Origin: Sulfolobaceae archaeon
GTDB lineage: Archaea > Thermoproteota > Thermoprotei_A > Sulfolobales > Sulfolobaceae
Direction of reading: 5' to 3'
Length of the DNA: 32,559 nucleotides
Assembly (NCBI GenBank): GCA_028277025.1
Contig: JAPYVG010000019.1
Location: 1 to 32,559, forward strand
Below the pieces are notes generated by a model, which was not told the origin of the DNA, did not search any database, and saw only the letters and a program-made list of their open reading frames with translations. The position numbers and the translations under genes are program-made. Of this stretch, positions 1 through 7,648 are shown piece after piece (within the stretch, counting starts at the first letter, position 1; each line of letters opens with the position of its first letter).

Positions 1-92
1 GTTTCTCCCCTAAAGTAATACCAGACTACATCTCCCTTAACTTTTTCTCTAATTACAAAATTTTCTGGGTTAGAAAAAATTATACGATGCAA
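1..92 (-). CDS. 5' end of a possible transposase ORF, left copy (partial)
   Basis: Mirror image of the open frame at 32465-32559. A TTG at 92 (minus strand) follows an in-frame stop and opens a frame that stays open to the window edge. It encodes about 30 residues that include NPENF and DVVWYYFRGET. I do not recognise the family. It is called a possible transposase only because of its place inside a repeated element. Confidence 0.3.
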   Translation of the reverse strand, partial: MHRIIFSNPENFVIREKVKGDVVWYYFRGE

Positions 93-124
93 TTATTTTT
101 GTAAAATGAATTTGGGGTCTAAGG
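1..124 (-). mobile_element. End of an insertion sequence (left copy, truncated by window edge)
   Basis: Bases 1-124 are an exact reverse complement of 32433-32556. Read on the minus strand the element begins at 124 with CCTTAGACCCC and runs off the left edge. Identity stops abruptly at 124 while the flanks differ from those of the other copy, which marks an element terminus. The right copy interrupts a helicase gene, supporting a mobile element. No family can be named because only about 124 bases are visible. Confidence 0.7.
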
Positions 125-164
125 TATCATTAAGCGAATCTCTTATAAAATAGTAAATTACAAA

Positions 165-208
165 ATTATTAAAGTTAATATTCTTTATTATTAAAGTTAA
201 TATTCTTT
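165..208. repeat. 22-bp perfect tandem duplication
   Basis: The unit ATTATTAAAGTTAATATTCTTT occurs twice head to tail at 165-186 and 187-208. It lies over the 3' end of the small AbrB-like gene. Because 22 is not a multiple of three, the duplication changes the reading frame and decides where that gene stops. Confidence 0.9.
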
Positions 209-405
209 AGATCTTCCGATATATTATCTATAGTAAACTTATCTCCTATTATTACCAGCTTCCTAACTTCTTTAGGTATAATTAGTTTCAAAAATCTCAC
301 GTAGTCGGTGACAATCCCCTTTTGTATAACACGTATTTTAGATACTCCTAATTCCTTTACAAATTCTAGTTCGTCAGCAGTAAGATACTCTTCCAATGAA
401 GTCAT
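175..405 (-). CDS. Small AbrB/SpoVT-like protein
   Basis: A 76-residue protein with no signal peptide or membrane segment. Residues about 35-58 (LKLIIPKEVRKLVIIGDKF) resemble the core of a swapped-hairpin AbrB domain, where IPKEVR is followed by a hydrophobic strand and a G-D turn. Such domains are typical of archaeal antitoxins and small transcription factors. A TATA-like stretch at about 424-432 lies roughly 23 bp upstream of the ATG, which fits a leaderless transcript. The last residues (NINFNNKEY) are coded by the 22-bp tandem duplication, so the C-terminus is probably not ancestral. No toxin gene is adjacent: the left neighbour is the IS end and the right neighbour is divergent. The DNA-binding role is inferred from the fold only. 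Confidence 0.55.
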   Translation of the reverse strand: MTSLEEYLTADELEFVKELGVSKIRVIQKGIVTDYVRFLKLIIPKEVRKLVIIGDKFTIDNISEDLKNINFNNKEY

Positions 406-520
406 CTTACTAACTAATTACATTATAAAATATAAACATTAATATTGTAAAACTATGGAATTAATAGCATAAATCATTACAAGTAAAAAATTAATAATGC
501 AATAATAAATAAACCTAATA

Positions 521-1174
521 ATGCAAGTAAGTAAAGCGTTGATTAAAAAGGATGTAGTAATTGATGATGTCTTTAAAATATTAAATTTGAAAGATTGTGA
601 AAGAGAATTAAAATTATTAGAACTGAGCAAGAGTATTAAGAGTGGAGACCTAATAAGAATTTCAGACTATATCAATGTCTCCACAGAAACAATAATCAAA
701 ATCATTAAAGATCTTACTATAACTTACGGAGAAATTATGGTACCAGCTTCTATATCTTTAGCTCTGTTAATATATGGACTTAATTTTAACAAAAGAGAGG
801 AGTATATGAGAACAAATAAAGACTGGGAACTTGTAAAGAAAGGCATAGGTGCTATTTCATATGTTAAATACTATGATTACGAAAATAGAACTTATGAAAT
901 TAATATCAAGACTTTAAAGAGGATTAATGATGATAATGATTATATGAGACTTTGTAAAAATGATTTTATCCACCTACAAATATGGGTATTAGCATACATT
1001 ATAGGTAATTTAAAGGATAGAAAAATAGAGATAAGAGAGATAAGAGAAGGAAGTAATCTAGTAGGCATAAGGATTAAGGCAAAGCTTAAGGACGTTGAAG
1101 ATATACTTATAGAAAGTGAGAAAAAATACAGAAATATAGTGAAACTTCTTGCGGGATGGTTTATTTACGATTAA
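521..1174 (+). CDS. Hypothetical protein, possible N-terminal helix-turn-helix
   Basis: I do not recognise this 217-residue protein. It is charged, rich in Lys, Ile and Glu, and without a signal peptide or clear membrane span. Residues about 25-66 (ERELKLLELSKSIKSGDLIRISDYINVSTETIIKIIKDL) have the pattern of a winged-helix start, with a helix, a turn at SGD and a recognition-like helix, so nucleic-acid binding is possible but not shown. The middle (about 95-125) is rich in Tyr and Asn and the C-terminal third looks alpha/beta. The ATG at 521 has an AT-rich TATA-like element about 28 bp upstream, which fits leaderless transcription. It is followed in the same direction by a guide-RNA candidate and the membrane kinase. 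Confidence 0.6.
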   Translation: MQVSKALIKKDVVIDDVFKILNLKDCERELKLLELSKSIKSGDLIRISDYINVSTETIIKIIKDLTITYGEIMVPASISLALLIYGLNFNKREEYMRTNKDWELVKKGIGAISYVKYYDYENRTYEINIKTLKRINDDNDYMRLCKNDFIHLQIWVLAYIIGNLKDRKIEIREIREGSNLVGIRIKAKLKDVEDILIESEKKYRNIVKLLAGWFIYD

Positions 1175-1182
1175 GAAAAAAT

Positions 1183-1231
1183 TGAATTAAGCGCTGGGAT
1201 GCTGATTATTGATGAGGACCACCGGCTCTGA
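1183..1231 (+). ncRNA. Candidate C/D box guide sRNA
   Basis: In an AT-rich spacer a short GC-rich island carries C/D landmarks: box D' CTGA (1202-1205), a 3-nt spacer, box C' TTGATGA (1209-1215), a 12-nt guide GGACCACCGGCT (1216-1227) and box D CTGA (1228-1231). The 12 nt before D' (AGCGCTGGGATG) would be the second guide. The weak point is box C, expected near 1182-1189, where only TTGAATTA is seen. A second TTGATGA follows box D at 1232-1238, so the ends may be placed differently. By the D+5 rule the guides would direct methylation of a G (D) and a C (D'). I could not assign targets. It ends about 12 bp before the TATA element of the kinase gene. Confidence 0.5.
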
Positions 1232-1242
1232 TTGATGATGTA

Positions 1243-1251
1243 CTTTAAAAC
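1243..1251 (+). promoter_or_regulatory. TATA element of the kinase gene
   Basis: CTTTAAAAC is centred about 28 bp upstream of the ATG at 1275, the spacing of archaeal leaderless promoters. It supports that ATG over the TTG one codon upstream. Confidence 0.55.
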
Positions 1252-1274
1252 CTTAATTTAGTTAAATATTCTTG

Positions 1275-3173
1275 ATGAGAAAACCACAAAATGATAAATT
1301 ATTTTCATTATCAATATTTTCTACTATCGTAATTTTAGTAGCATTCTTTGTGACCAGAAACTACTTGCTTCTTGCATCCCTTATAGGACCATTATCTTCA
1401 ATAAAAACATCTTATAATAGGAAATATTCGTTATATTCCATGATTTTAAGTCTATTATCAGCAGCTGTATCATCTCCTACTTACTCTCTTCCCCTCTCTT
1501 TCTTAATTTCAGTTTATCTTTACTTCGATTTTTACATAGGCTTAATATTTTTCCTCTTAATCGAAGCAATAATGTTCGTAATAACTTTATTCTACTCTGT
1601 AATACCCCCGTACTCCGCACCACCAGTACTCTACGATTTATTAACTGCTACTCCTTTAGCGTTACTCACTATCGCCAACTACCGAGCTTATAAAGGAAAG
1701 GACTATAATGTGGTCACATTTAAAACCGTTGGAATACCTAGAGGAACGCCTTGGTTTATTGAACTTGATAACAACGTGATAAATTCCGTGGACGACGAGC
1801 TCCGAGTAGTTTCCAAAGGCGGTACATGGATAACTTGTCCAGTAAAAGTTGGAAATGAGTATTACTTGCCTAAACATAATAAAGGAGTGTGTAGAAGCGG
1901 AGATGAAATAACAATATTTTTTGAAAGAGGGGATGAGAAGGATTTAAATAAGTTCGAGGAATGCCTTGTAACTTTTGTAGCGACTGGATTACCTAAAGGA
2001 GTCACGTTCTCAGTAGAAGTTAACGGAAAGAAGTATAATGGAAAAGAAATTATTAAAGTACCAGCAATAGATAACTCGTTTATTATTTGGAGGGCTTTTG
2101 ACGTAAAAGTGAGCGATATAGTATTTCAGCCTAAAGTTAGCATGGGCACCACAATAAGGGGTAAAGTGGTAGGGATAGAATTTGAACCCAAAATAATAGT
2201 CAAACAACTCGACCTCAAAAATTGGGATCCTAAGGTATGGGTTGACAGGGATGTTTATGGCTATAAAGTTACTGATGTAATAGGAGAAGGAGGATATAGT
2301 TATGTTTTAAAAGCTGAGAAGGATGGAAAATATTACGCTATAAAAATACTTAAACCAGCGAGGTCTTTATCACAAACTGTCGCCATAAGAGAATTCGTGG
2401 ATATTTTTAAAGAGTCAAATAACCTCATTAAACTAAGCGATAATCCTCACCTAGTAAGAATAAACGGAATATTTGCTGATGTAAATCAAATAGGTTCTAT
2501 ATTTAAAGGGGACACTGAAATTTACTTGAAATATCCGCCAGCAATAATAATGGACTTCATGCGAGGAGGGACTGCAAAAGAACTGATTCATTTTAGAGAG
2601 GAGAAAGAAGAATGGTACGAAATAGTGAAAATTATAATTACACACGTTGCTTTAGCACTTAAACATATACACGATAACGGCTACGTACATTTAGACGTAA
2701 AACCACAGAACATATTCTTTGAAGAGCCGTTAGGGGACAACTTAACGGATATAAGGAATAAATTGATCCAAAACCCTAAAATAATAAAGTTAGGTGATTT
2801 GGGTTCAGCATCAAAAATAGGTGAGAAATTTTTCCAAATTTCCCCAGCATATGGAAGCCCTATGCAATTAGAGCACGCAATTTTAGGCTTAGGAGCTGAA
2901 CCCTCTTTTGATATATTTTCTTTAGGAATTACCGGATACTATCTGCTCACTGGAAACGCCAGTCCGGTAGCTGACTATCTAGATAGAGCAATAGATTTTT
3001 ACAATAATAACGACATAGCTACCGCATTGAAAATAGTTAATGAAGCAAAAACAGTTATTTCCAATTGGAACCCATCTATTCCACAAAACGTTCCTATGAA
3101 TTTAAGAAACGTGATAATTAATTGTATTAAAGGTACTATAAAAGACGAAGAAATAACGAGGCTATTACAGTAA
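1275..3173 (+). CDS. Transmembrane Hanks-type Ser/Thr protein kinase with beta-repeat region
   Basis: A protein of about 632 residues in three parts. Residues about 10-140 are hydrophobic membrane helices. Residues about 148-320 hold two related beta-rich segments, marked by VTFKTVGIPRGTPWFIEL and VTFVATGLPKGVTFSVEV, which resemble the repeats seen in thermopsin and other archaeal surface proteins. Residues about 330-630 form a Hanks-type kinase domain with Gly-rich loop GEGGYSYV (about 337), the ATP-binding Lys in YAIKIL (about 356), catalytic loop HLDVKPQN (about 473), DLG in place of DFG (about 507), an activation segment ending YGSPMQLE, and the DIFSLG helix. All key catalytic residues are present, so it should be active. 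No membrane helix lies between repeats and kinase, so the repeats should share the cytosolic side. The ATG at 1275 is preferred because of the TATA at 1243-1251. Substrates cannot be inferred. Confidence 0.9.
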   Translation: MRKPQNDKLFSLSIFSTIVILVAFFVTRNYLLLASLIGPLSSIKTSYNRKYSLYSMILSLLSAAVSSPTYSLPLSFLISVYLYFDFYIGLIFFLLIEAIMFVITLFYSVIPPYSAPPVLYDLLTATPLALLTIANYRAYKGKDYNVVTFKTVGIPRGTPWFIELDNNVINSVDDELRVVSKGGTWITCPVKVGNEYYLPKHNKGVCRSGDEITIFFERGDEKDLNKFEECLVTFVATGLPKGVTFSVEVNGKKYNGKEIIKVPAIDNSFIIWRAFDVKVSDIVFQPKVSMGTTIRGKVVGIEFEPKIIVKQLDLKNWDPKVWVDRDVYGYKVTDVIGEGGYSYVLKAEKDGKYYAIKILKPARSLSQTVAIREFVDIFKESNNLIKLSDNPHLVRINGIFADVNQIGSIFKGDTEIYLKYPPAIIMDFMRGGTAKELIHFREEKEEWYEIVKIIITHVALALKHIHDNGYVHLDVKPQNIFFEEPLGDNLTDIRNKLIQNPKIIKLGDLGSASKIGEKFFQISPAYGSPMQLEHAILGLGAEPSFDIFSLGITGYYLLTGNASPVADYLDRAIDFYNNNDIATALKIVNEAKTVISNWNPSIPQNVPMNLRNVIINCIKGTIKDEEITRLLQ

Positions 3174-3264
3174 ATCGACGAAACATAAATATCTATTTTA
3201 CATTTAATTTATTTATAATTCTTAAAATGATGACGCAAATGAAAGAGAATTAGATAAAAAGAAA

Positions 3265-3275
3265 TTTATATACTT
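3265..3275 (+). promoter_or_regulatory. TATA element upstream of the 186-residue membrane protein
   Basis: TTTATATACTT lies in the 143-bp spacer after the kinase gene, preceded by a purine-rich BRE-like AAAGAAA. Transcription would begin near 3296, leaving a leader of about 20 nt. The membrane-protein gene therefore has its own promoter and need not depend on kinase read-through. Confidence 0.6.
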
Positions 3276-3316
3276 AAAACCCTAAAAAGTACATGAACCG
3301 ACAATAGGGCGAGAGT

Positions 3317-3877
3317 ATGCAATTACTTACTATATTATTAATACTTTTCACACTCGCTAACAGTACTTTGTTATATGTATATTCGAGAAAATTTCGGAAG
3401 TTAGCGGAATATATATTAAATGATGGAAAAAGGAAACTAATATTCGATTTTCTCGAAAATGGAATAGCGTTTTTAACGGATAGTACCCTATCGAATTTAG
3501 TGGAAGAACTCCTAGTTTTTGGTAACATAAACGGTGGGAAAATAGAGATAAAAGACATTACACTAGCAATAAAAGAGAAGGCTGATGTGATAAATAATGA
3601 AATAGGAAAATTGTATAAAATTTCAACACTCTTAATGAAGGTAGATAATTTAGGTAAAGAACTGCTAAATTACTCCAGATATCTTAAAGTAATATCTATA
3701 GCATTATTAACTTTAGTAATCTTTTTCCCCTTAATAAACACCTTATTCCAAAGCTTAGAATTAGAAATAATAGAATGTGGAACAGGGACAGATTTATTGG
3801 CTTTCGGTTACTTGATACTCCTAATTTGGATAGTAAACAGAAGAAGAATTATTAAACAGTTAAAAGAAGGGTTATAA
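3317..3877 (+). CDS. Membrane protein, paralogue of the one at 19638-20198
   Basis: A 186-residue protein of unknown function. It has an N-terminal membrane helix (about 3-22), a hydrophilic helical middle that includes LVEELLVFG (about 61-69), and two C-terminal membrane helices (about 121-143 and 158-177) ending in a basic tail (NRRRIIKQLK). The gene at 19638-20198 encodes a protein of the same length and plan, with IEELLVGL in the middle and matching residues in the second membrane helix (LKVIS...FFPL...LF here, LNVIS...FLIPL...LF there). The two look like diverged paralogues. The gene follows the kinase with its own TATA element and runs tail to tail into the gene at 3878-4618 with no spacer. 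A signalling or scaffold role is possible but unproven. Confidence 0.75.
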   Translation: MQLLTILLILFTLANSTLLYVYSRKFRKLAEYILNDGKRKLIFDFLENGIAFLTDSTLSNLVEELLVFGNINGGKIEIKDITLAIKEKADVINNEIGKLYKISTLLMKVDNLGKELLNYSRYLKVISIALLTLVIFFPLINTLFQSLELEIIECGTGTDLLAFGYLILLIWIVNRRRIIKQLKEGL

Positions 3878-4618
3878 TTATATTATAATACTAGAATTAG
3901 AATATTTCTTCTCATATTCCTCTATTTTATTTATGATCTCTTCATCAATTAAGCTGGACTTAATTATATAACAGTTTCTTAAATTTTTAGTTAGCATGTA
4001 TTTAAGCAAATTTAAGGAAGGATTAATAACTTGATGACACAGAAAGGAAGCCTTATCCCTATAAAATACTCCTCCAGTAGTAATGATGAGATGTAATATT
4101 GGTAAATAATACTCACAATCATAAATTTCAACGTCATGTATTATTTCAGAAAAATACATTGAAATCAATATTAATTTTTCTTCATTGCAATCTTTCACCT
4201 TTACATTATTAAATCTTATCACATTATCCTGTGATGATTCTATAATAAGTTTGTTTGAATTAAAATAATTGTCTATTAATTTTATTATTTCTATTCTATC
4301 TCCGCTAAATTCTACTTCCTTAGTCTTCAAAACTTTAATGATCTCTACTATCTCATATAAATTATTAGACAAAAAGTCCTGAGGCTTAAGGATCTTTAAT
4401 CTCTTACCATTCCATAATACCTCAAAGTAATCTCCCGTGAGTTTTATTTCTACCTTATCCTCTAATTTGCTTAATTTCTCAAGCAAATCTTTAGAAGGGA
4501 GAATTGACGATTTTAAAATAACATTGTTGTTTTTGAAAATCAAGAATCCTTCAAATGATAAATCAAGATTAAATTTCTCAGCTAGTTCGATGCCCTTTCT
4601 GATGTTATCATCAATCAC
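3878..4618 (-). CDS. Hypothetical protein
   Basis: I do not recognise this 246-residue protein. It is acidic and rich in Ile, Leu, Asn and Lys, with alternating short beta strands and helices and no membrane helices or signal peptide. Residues about 95-125 have a helix-turn pattern (VEFSGDRIEIIKLIDNYF) and three Cys occur near 140, 165 and 192, not arranged as a metal site. It ends flush with the convergent membrane-protein gene. The 30-bp gap to the upstream ATPase gene contains TTTTTATAAATTC about 20 bp before the ATG, so the gene may have its own leaderless promoter rather than being an operon tail. Confidence 0.6.
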   Translation of the reverse strand: MIDDNIRKGIELAEKFNLDLSFEGFLIFKNNNVILKSSILPSKDLLEKLSKLEDKVEIKLTGDYFEVLWNGKRLKILKPQDFLSNNLYEIVEIIKVLKTKEVEFSGDRIEIIKLIDNYFNSNKLIIESSQDNVIRFNNVKVKDCNEEKLILISMYFSEIIHDVEIYDCEYYLPILHLIITTGGVFYRDKASFLCHQVINPSLNLLKYMLTKNLRNCYIIKSSLIDEEIINKIEEYEKKYSNSSIII

Positions 4619-4648
4619 TTGTACGAATTTATAAAAAGGGTTAAAAAA

Positions 4649-5980
4649 TTAAACAACAACTTCTTCCTTCTTATCTGGACTTACTGAATTTAATAAACTT
4701 CTCAGCCTCTCTTCCAAAAGCATAGAGTCTCCCCTAATGATCCTTACAGCCTCTAGCGTAGGTAGTTCCACAGTCTCCACGCCATTAATATTAAGCCTAA
4801 CGTTAGTTACCAGGAACTTTAACGCTACTTTATATTCCTTTTTCTCATGCTCTATCTTATCTATATAGCTTAATAATTCTATCTCTTGATCCCTTTCAAC
4901 TTCTTTACCATTAAACAATTTAACCAAGCCCACATATGCTAAGCCGTCTTTAATAAAGAACAAACCTACAGTTAGTGTCTTACCCTTTACTTCTACCCTC
5001 TTACCCCTTGGGTGGACATAAGAAATATTGAACTCTTTAGCTAAGGAAATTAAAGATTCTCTCATCATTTTCTCTAATGACCTTGAATCTTCTGCGACAT
5101 CTTTTAAAGTATATGACTCTTTAATTTTCTCCCTAATACAACCTATATTTTCTTTGCAAAAAGACTCTGCTTTATCTATTTCTGACCTTATGTATTGCAA
5201 AATTGAACTCACAGTATTAATTTCTTTGCCGTTCCATAAGGATAGAACTATCGGGTAAAGTATGTCCGATAAGTCCTTGCAATAAGCCTCTACAATTTCC
5301 TTAATATCGTCTGAAGTTAACGCGTTGTCCAAGCTAATCCTACTTTCATCTAACCTCCTCCTTATGGCCAAATCACTAACTTTACTATAGGCATCTGTGG
5401 GTATTGCCATTAATACTGGGATATTAAGACCGGAGTTTATCAGCCTATGTATCTTTTGAAGATGGTGATCCCTTACCTCATCTATTAATAAGACCGGACT
5501 AACAACTTCCTTCAAATCCCTCAAAAGCCTTAACATTCCATCGAAGTCCCTAGTATAATTACCGCAAAATATACGCAGCAAACTATCGTTCATTTTACCG
5601 CATAAAGAACCTAAGTGCTTCTCAAATGATACACCAAATAGTTTCTTCCAGAACGAATACCCGTATTTTTTCTTATCCATTTTCCTTATTACTATTTCCT
5701 TGAGTGACATCAAATCTATCTTATTCCAGAATTCTTCCTCTATTTCTCCTTTACTGGCTAAATCGAGGTAAAATACGTACTTTTTATCTTCTAAAATCTG
5801 CTGAACCTTCCTTAGTATAGTGGTTTTACCCATACCCGGTTGTCCTATAATAGAGGCGACATCAGAATTCTCAACTACGCTAAGTGATTTATTTAAAAAC
5901 TGTCTGTAAGTAGGACCAACAAGTAAAACGTTATTTGAAGACCAGGTTGTGACTGTAACTTTAGGAATATTACATATCAA
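4649..5980 (-). CDS. AAA/STAND-like P-loop ATPase with C-terminal domain
   Basis: A 443-residue protein. The N-terminal half is an ATPase of the archaeal AAA/Orc-like kind, with Walker A GQPGMGKTT (46-54), Walker B VLLIDEVR (163-170), a sensor-like segment VLMAIPTD (about 189-196), and RRR about 15 residues later as a possible arginine finger. The last 120 or so residues (from VHPRGKRVEVKGKTLTVGL) alternate beta strands and helices and could be a nuclease-like or DNA-binding fold, but I see no convincing PD-(D/E)XK triad. Its start overlaps the stop of the wHTH gene by 4 nt (ATGA), so the two are translationally coupled and probably work together. The pair resembles DNA-binding ATPase modules of archaeal genomes and plasmids; its substrate is unknown. 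Confidence 0.75.
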   Translation of the reverse strand: MICNIPKVTVTTWSSNNVLLVGPTYRQFLNKSLSVVENSDVASIIGQPGMGKTTILRKVQQILEDKKYVFYLDLASKGEIEEEFWNKIDLMSLKEIVIRKMDKKKYGYSFWKKLFGVSFEKHLGSLCGKMNDSLLRIFCGNYTRDFDGMLRLLRDLKEVVSPVLLIDEVRDHHLQKIHRLINSGLNIPVLMAIPTDAYSKVSDLAIRRRLDESRISLDNALTSDDIKEIVEAYCKDLSDILYPIVLSLWNGKEINTVSSILQYIRSEIDKAESFCKENIGCIREKIKESYTLKDVAEDSRSLEKMMRESLISLAKEFNISYVHPRGKRVEVKGKTLTVGLFFIKDGLAYVGLVKLFNGKEVERDQEIELLSYIDKIEHEKKEYKVALKFLVTNVRLNINGVETVELPTLEAVRIIRGDSMLLEERLRSLLNSVSPDKKEEVVV

Positions 5981-6495
5981 TTCCTCCCACCACCATTAAC
6001 GTTCTTTTTTATAATCCCGTAGACTACGCCTTTCCTTATTAACCCCTCCTCTCCACCAGCGATTAGAGTATAATTTTCCTCAATATATCTACTAAATTTT
6101 GAGTAGAACTCTTCTTTTCCTATTCCCATTTCTATTCTAATGGCTTGAAGGGAGGCATAGCCTAAATTATCCTTCACCTTATTATATATACGCTCAAATA
6201 ACGCCGTATCAGCCTTACCGTTTCCCTTAACTAGTTCCTTTAGCTCCTTCAACTCAGCCTTAATCTCATTTAACATATTAATTATAACGTCAAACTTGTC
6301 TACCTTTACTAATTCATATACTTTACCTCCACCTACCTCGTGCTTCCTTATTATACCCTCATTCTCTAGCTCCCTTAGTACCCTCTCTAACTCCTCTGGG
6401 TCGCCTTTAACCTTTCGTTTAATTTTAGAAAAGGCTATCGGCTTCCCGTCGTAAAGCTCTTGAATAACAGATATAATCTCTTCCTTACTTAACAT
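5977..6495 (-). CDS. Winged-helix protein with coiled coil, partner of the ATPase
   Basis: A 172-residue protein. Residues about 1-65 form a winged helix: the first helix (EEIISVIQEL), a middle segment (AFSKIKRKVKG), the recognition helix PEELERVLRELENEGIIRK, and a wing ending GGGKVYELV. A short coiled coil follows (INMLNEIKAELKELKELV, about 71-88). The C-terminal half (about 95-172) is a second helical segment ending in a basic tail. DNA binding is therefore likely. The stop overlaps the ATG of the ATPase gene by 4 nt. An AT-rich TATTTAA-like region near 6520 (minus strand) could be the shared promoter. The protein may be the DNA-binding adaptor of the ATPase; this is inference from coupling. 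Confidence 0.7.
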   Translation of the reverse strand: MLSKEEIISVIQELYDGKPIAFSKIKRKVKGDPEELERVLRELENEGIIRKHEVGGGKVYELVKVDKFDVIINMLNEIKAELKELKELVKGNGKADTALFERIYNKVKDNLGYASLQAIRIEMGIGKEEFYSKFSRYIEENYTLIAGGEEGLIRKGVVYGIIKKNVNGGGRN

Positions 6496-6534
6496 CAGAG
6501 AATATATATTACAAAAACATTAAAAAGGGGTAAT

Positions 6535-7599
6535 TCACGTAATACCAACTTCCTCAGATTGCGAAATTAACTGCTGGACTTGACTTGCAGTAAACGGAAT
6601 GGTTGACTTAGAATACAAAACTATGATGATAACGTAATTGCTTAAACTCGTGACCCCTATTATGCCATTACTACCCTGGAATATCTTAGCCTCATATCCA
6701 TTAATTAAAGTAGTAACTGAAGCTAATGTGGAGAATTTCGAATTTGAAACGTAATAATCATAGAAATTGGTAGCATCTGAAGATGTGGGGAAAGTAATGT
6801 ACGCTGCTATGAGATAATAAGAACCGGAATTAAACTCCTCGCCATAGACAGATATACTACCAGAAATACTGCCACTAATACCTACCATAGGAGCTAATGA
6901 AGAGGGGCTTGTAGTACTATTAGTTATTATCCACGAATTGCCTAAAATTGAATCAACTTGACTACTTGTTAAATAAGAGATTCCTCTAACTGGAGGTGGA
7001 ACATATAACGGCGGGAGAAGAATTATAGCGAAGAAGTACGGAAGAATAACTGATAGTAATAGCAAAGCACCACCTATTATAGCAACTTCAGCAACAATGA
7101 CCCTAACAATCTTAGACTTTTTACTTCTCTTAGCGGGCTGTTGCGAAGGAACTGGTTGTGCTAAAGGTGGTTGTTGGGGATAACTGGTAGATGAGATAGG
7201 AATTGCAGACGTGCTCTGAGTAGGGAATTGTTGAGGGGGTGGTGACTGCACAGGTGGACTTGAAGGTTGATTAGCACTTATAGGTGAGAGCTGTTGGGTA
7301 GGCTGAGATGGAAGTTTCACAGTAGGACTAGGAGTTGATGGTAAGCTTAAAGTAGTCTGTTGAGGATTAGTTATGCTCATGTTACTCAAGGTTAGGGGAA
7401 AACCGCACCTTTTACAAAATAGTGCTTCAGGCTTGTTGACAGTTCCGCATTTAGGGCAAACTTTACCTTGTAATTTAACCGTTTGTTGGGTTACAACTGG
7501 TTGGTTAACGTACTGATAAGCTATAGGATAACCGCATCTCAAACAGAAGTTCGCATCATCAGCATTTGCATATCCGCACCTAGGACAATATTTTACCAT
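6535..7599 (-). CDS. Double zinc-ribbon, single-pass membrane protein
   Basis: A 354-residue protein built of distinct parts. Two zinc ribbons open it: CPRCG...CLRCG (about 5-24) and CPKCG...CKRCG (about 48-66). A Pro/Gln/Ser/Thr-rich, low-complexity linker (about 75-155) ends in a basic stop-transfer patch (KRSKKSK). One long membrane helix follows (about 165-198). The last 150 residues are rich in Ser, Thr, Asn and Tyr, as in glycosylated outer-surface domains. The charge pattern places the ribbons inside and the C-terminal domain outside. The architecture is common in Sulfolobales, and similar zinc-ribbon proteins are linked to signalling or membrane scaffolding, but I cannot name a function. 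The ATG is supported by the complete first ribbon. Confidence 0.75.
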   Translation of the reverse strand: MVKYCPRCGYANADDANFCLRCGYPIAYQYVNQPVVTQQTVKLQGKVCPKCGTVNKPEALFCKRCGFPLTLSNMSITNPQQTTLSLPSTPSPTVKLPSQPTQQLSPISANQPSSPPVQSPPPQQFPTQSTSAIPISSTSYPQQPPLAQPVPSQQPAKRSKKSKIVRVIVAEVAIIGGALLLLSVILPYFFAIILLPPLYVPPPVRGISYLTSSQVDSILGNSWIITNSTTSPSSLAPMVGISGSISGSISVYGEEFNSGSYYLIAAYITFPTSSDATNFYDYYVSNSKFSTLASVTTLINGYEAKIFQGSNGIIGVTSLSNYVIIIVLYSKSTIPFTASQVQQLISQSEEVGIT

Positions 7600-7648
7600 A
7601 ATTAAGACTCTCAGTGTTACTAAATAAAATTTATCAAAAAATAATTCA

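Noticed and set aside
3226..3262. ATGATGA after the kinase gene as a possible box C
   Set aside because: No CTGA follows at guide distance and the would-be guide is AT-rich and overlaps the promoter region.
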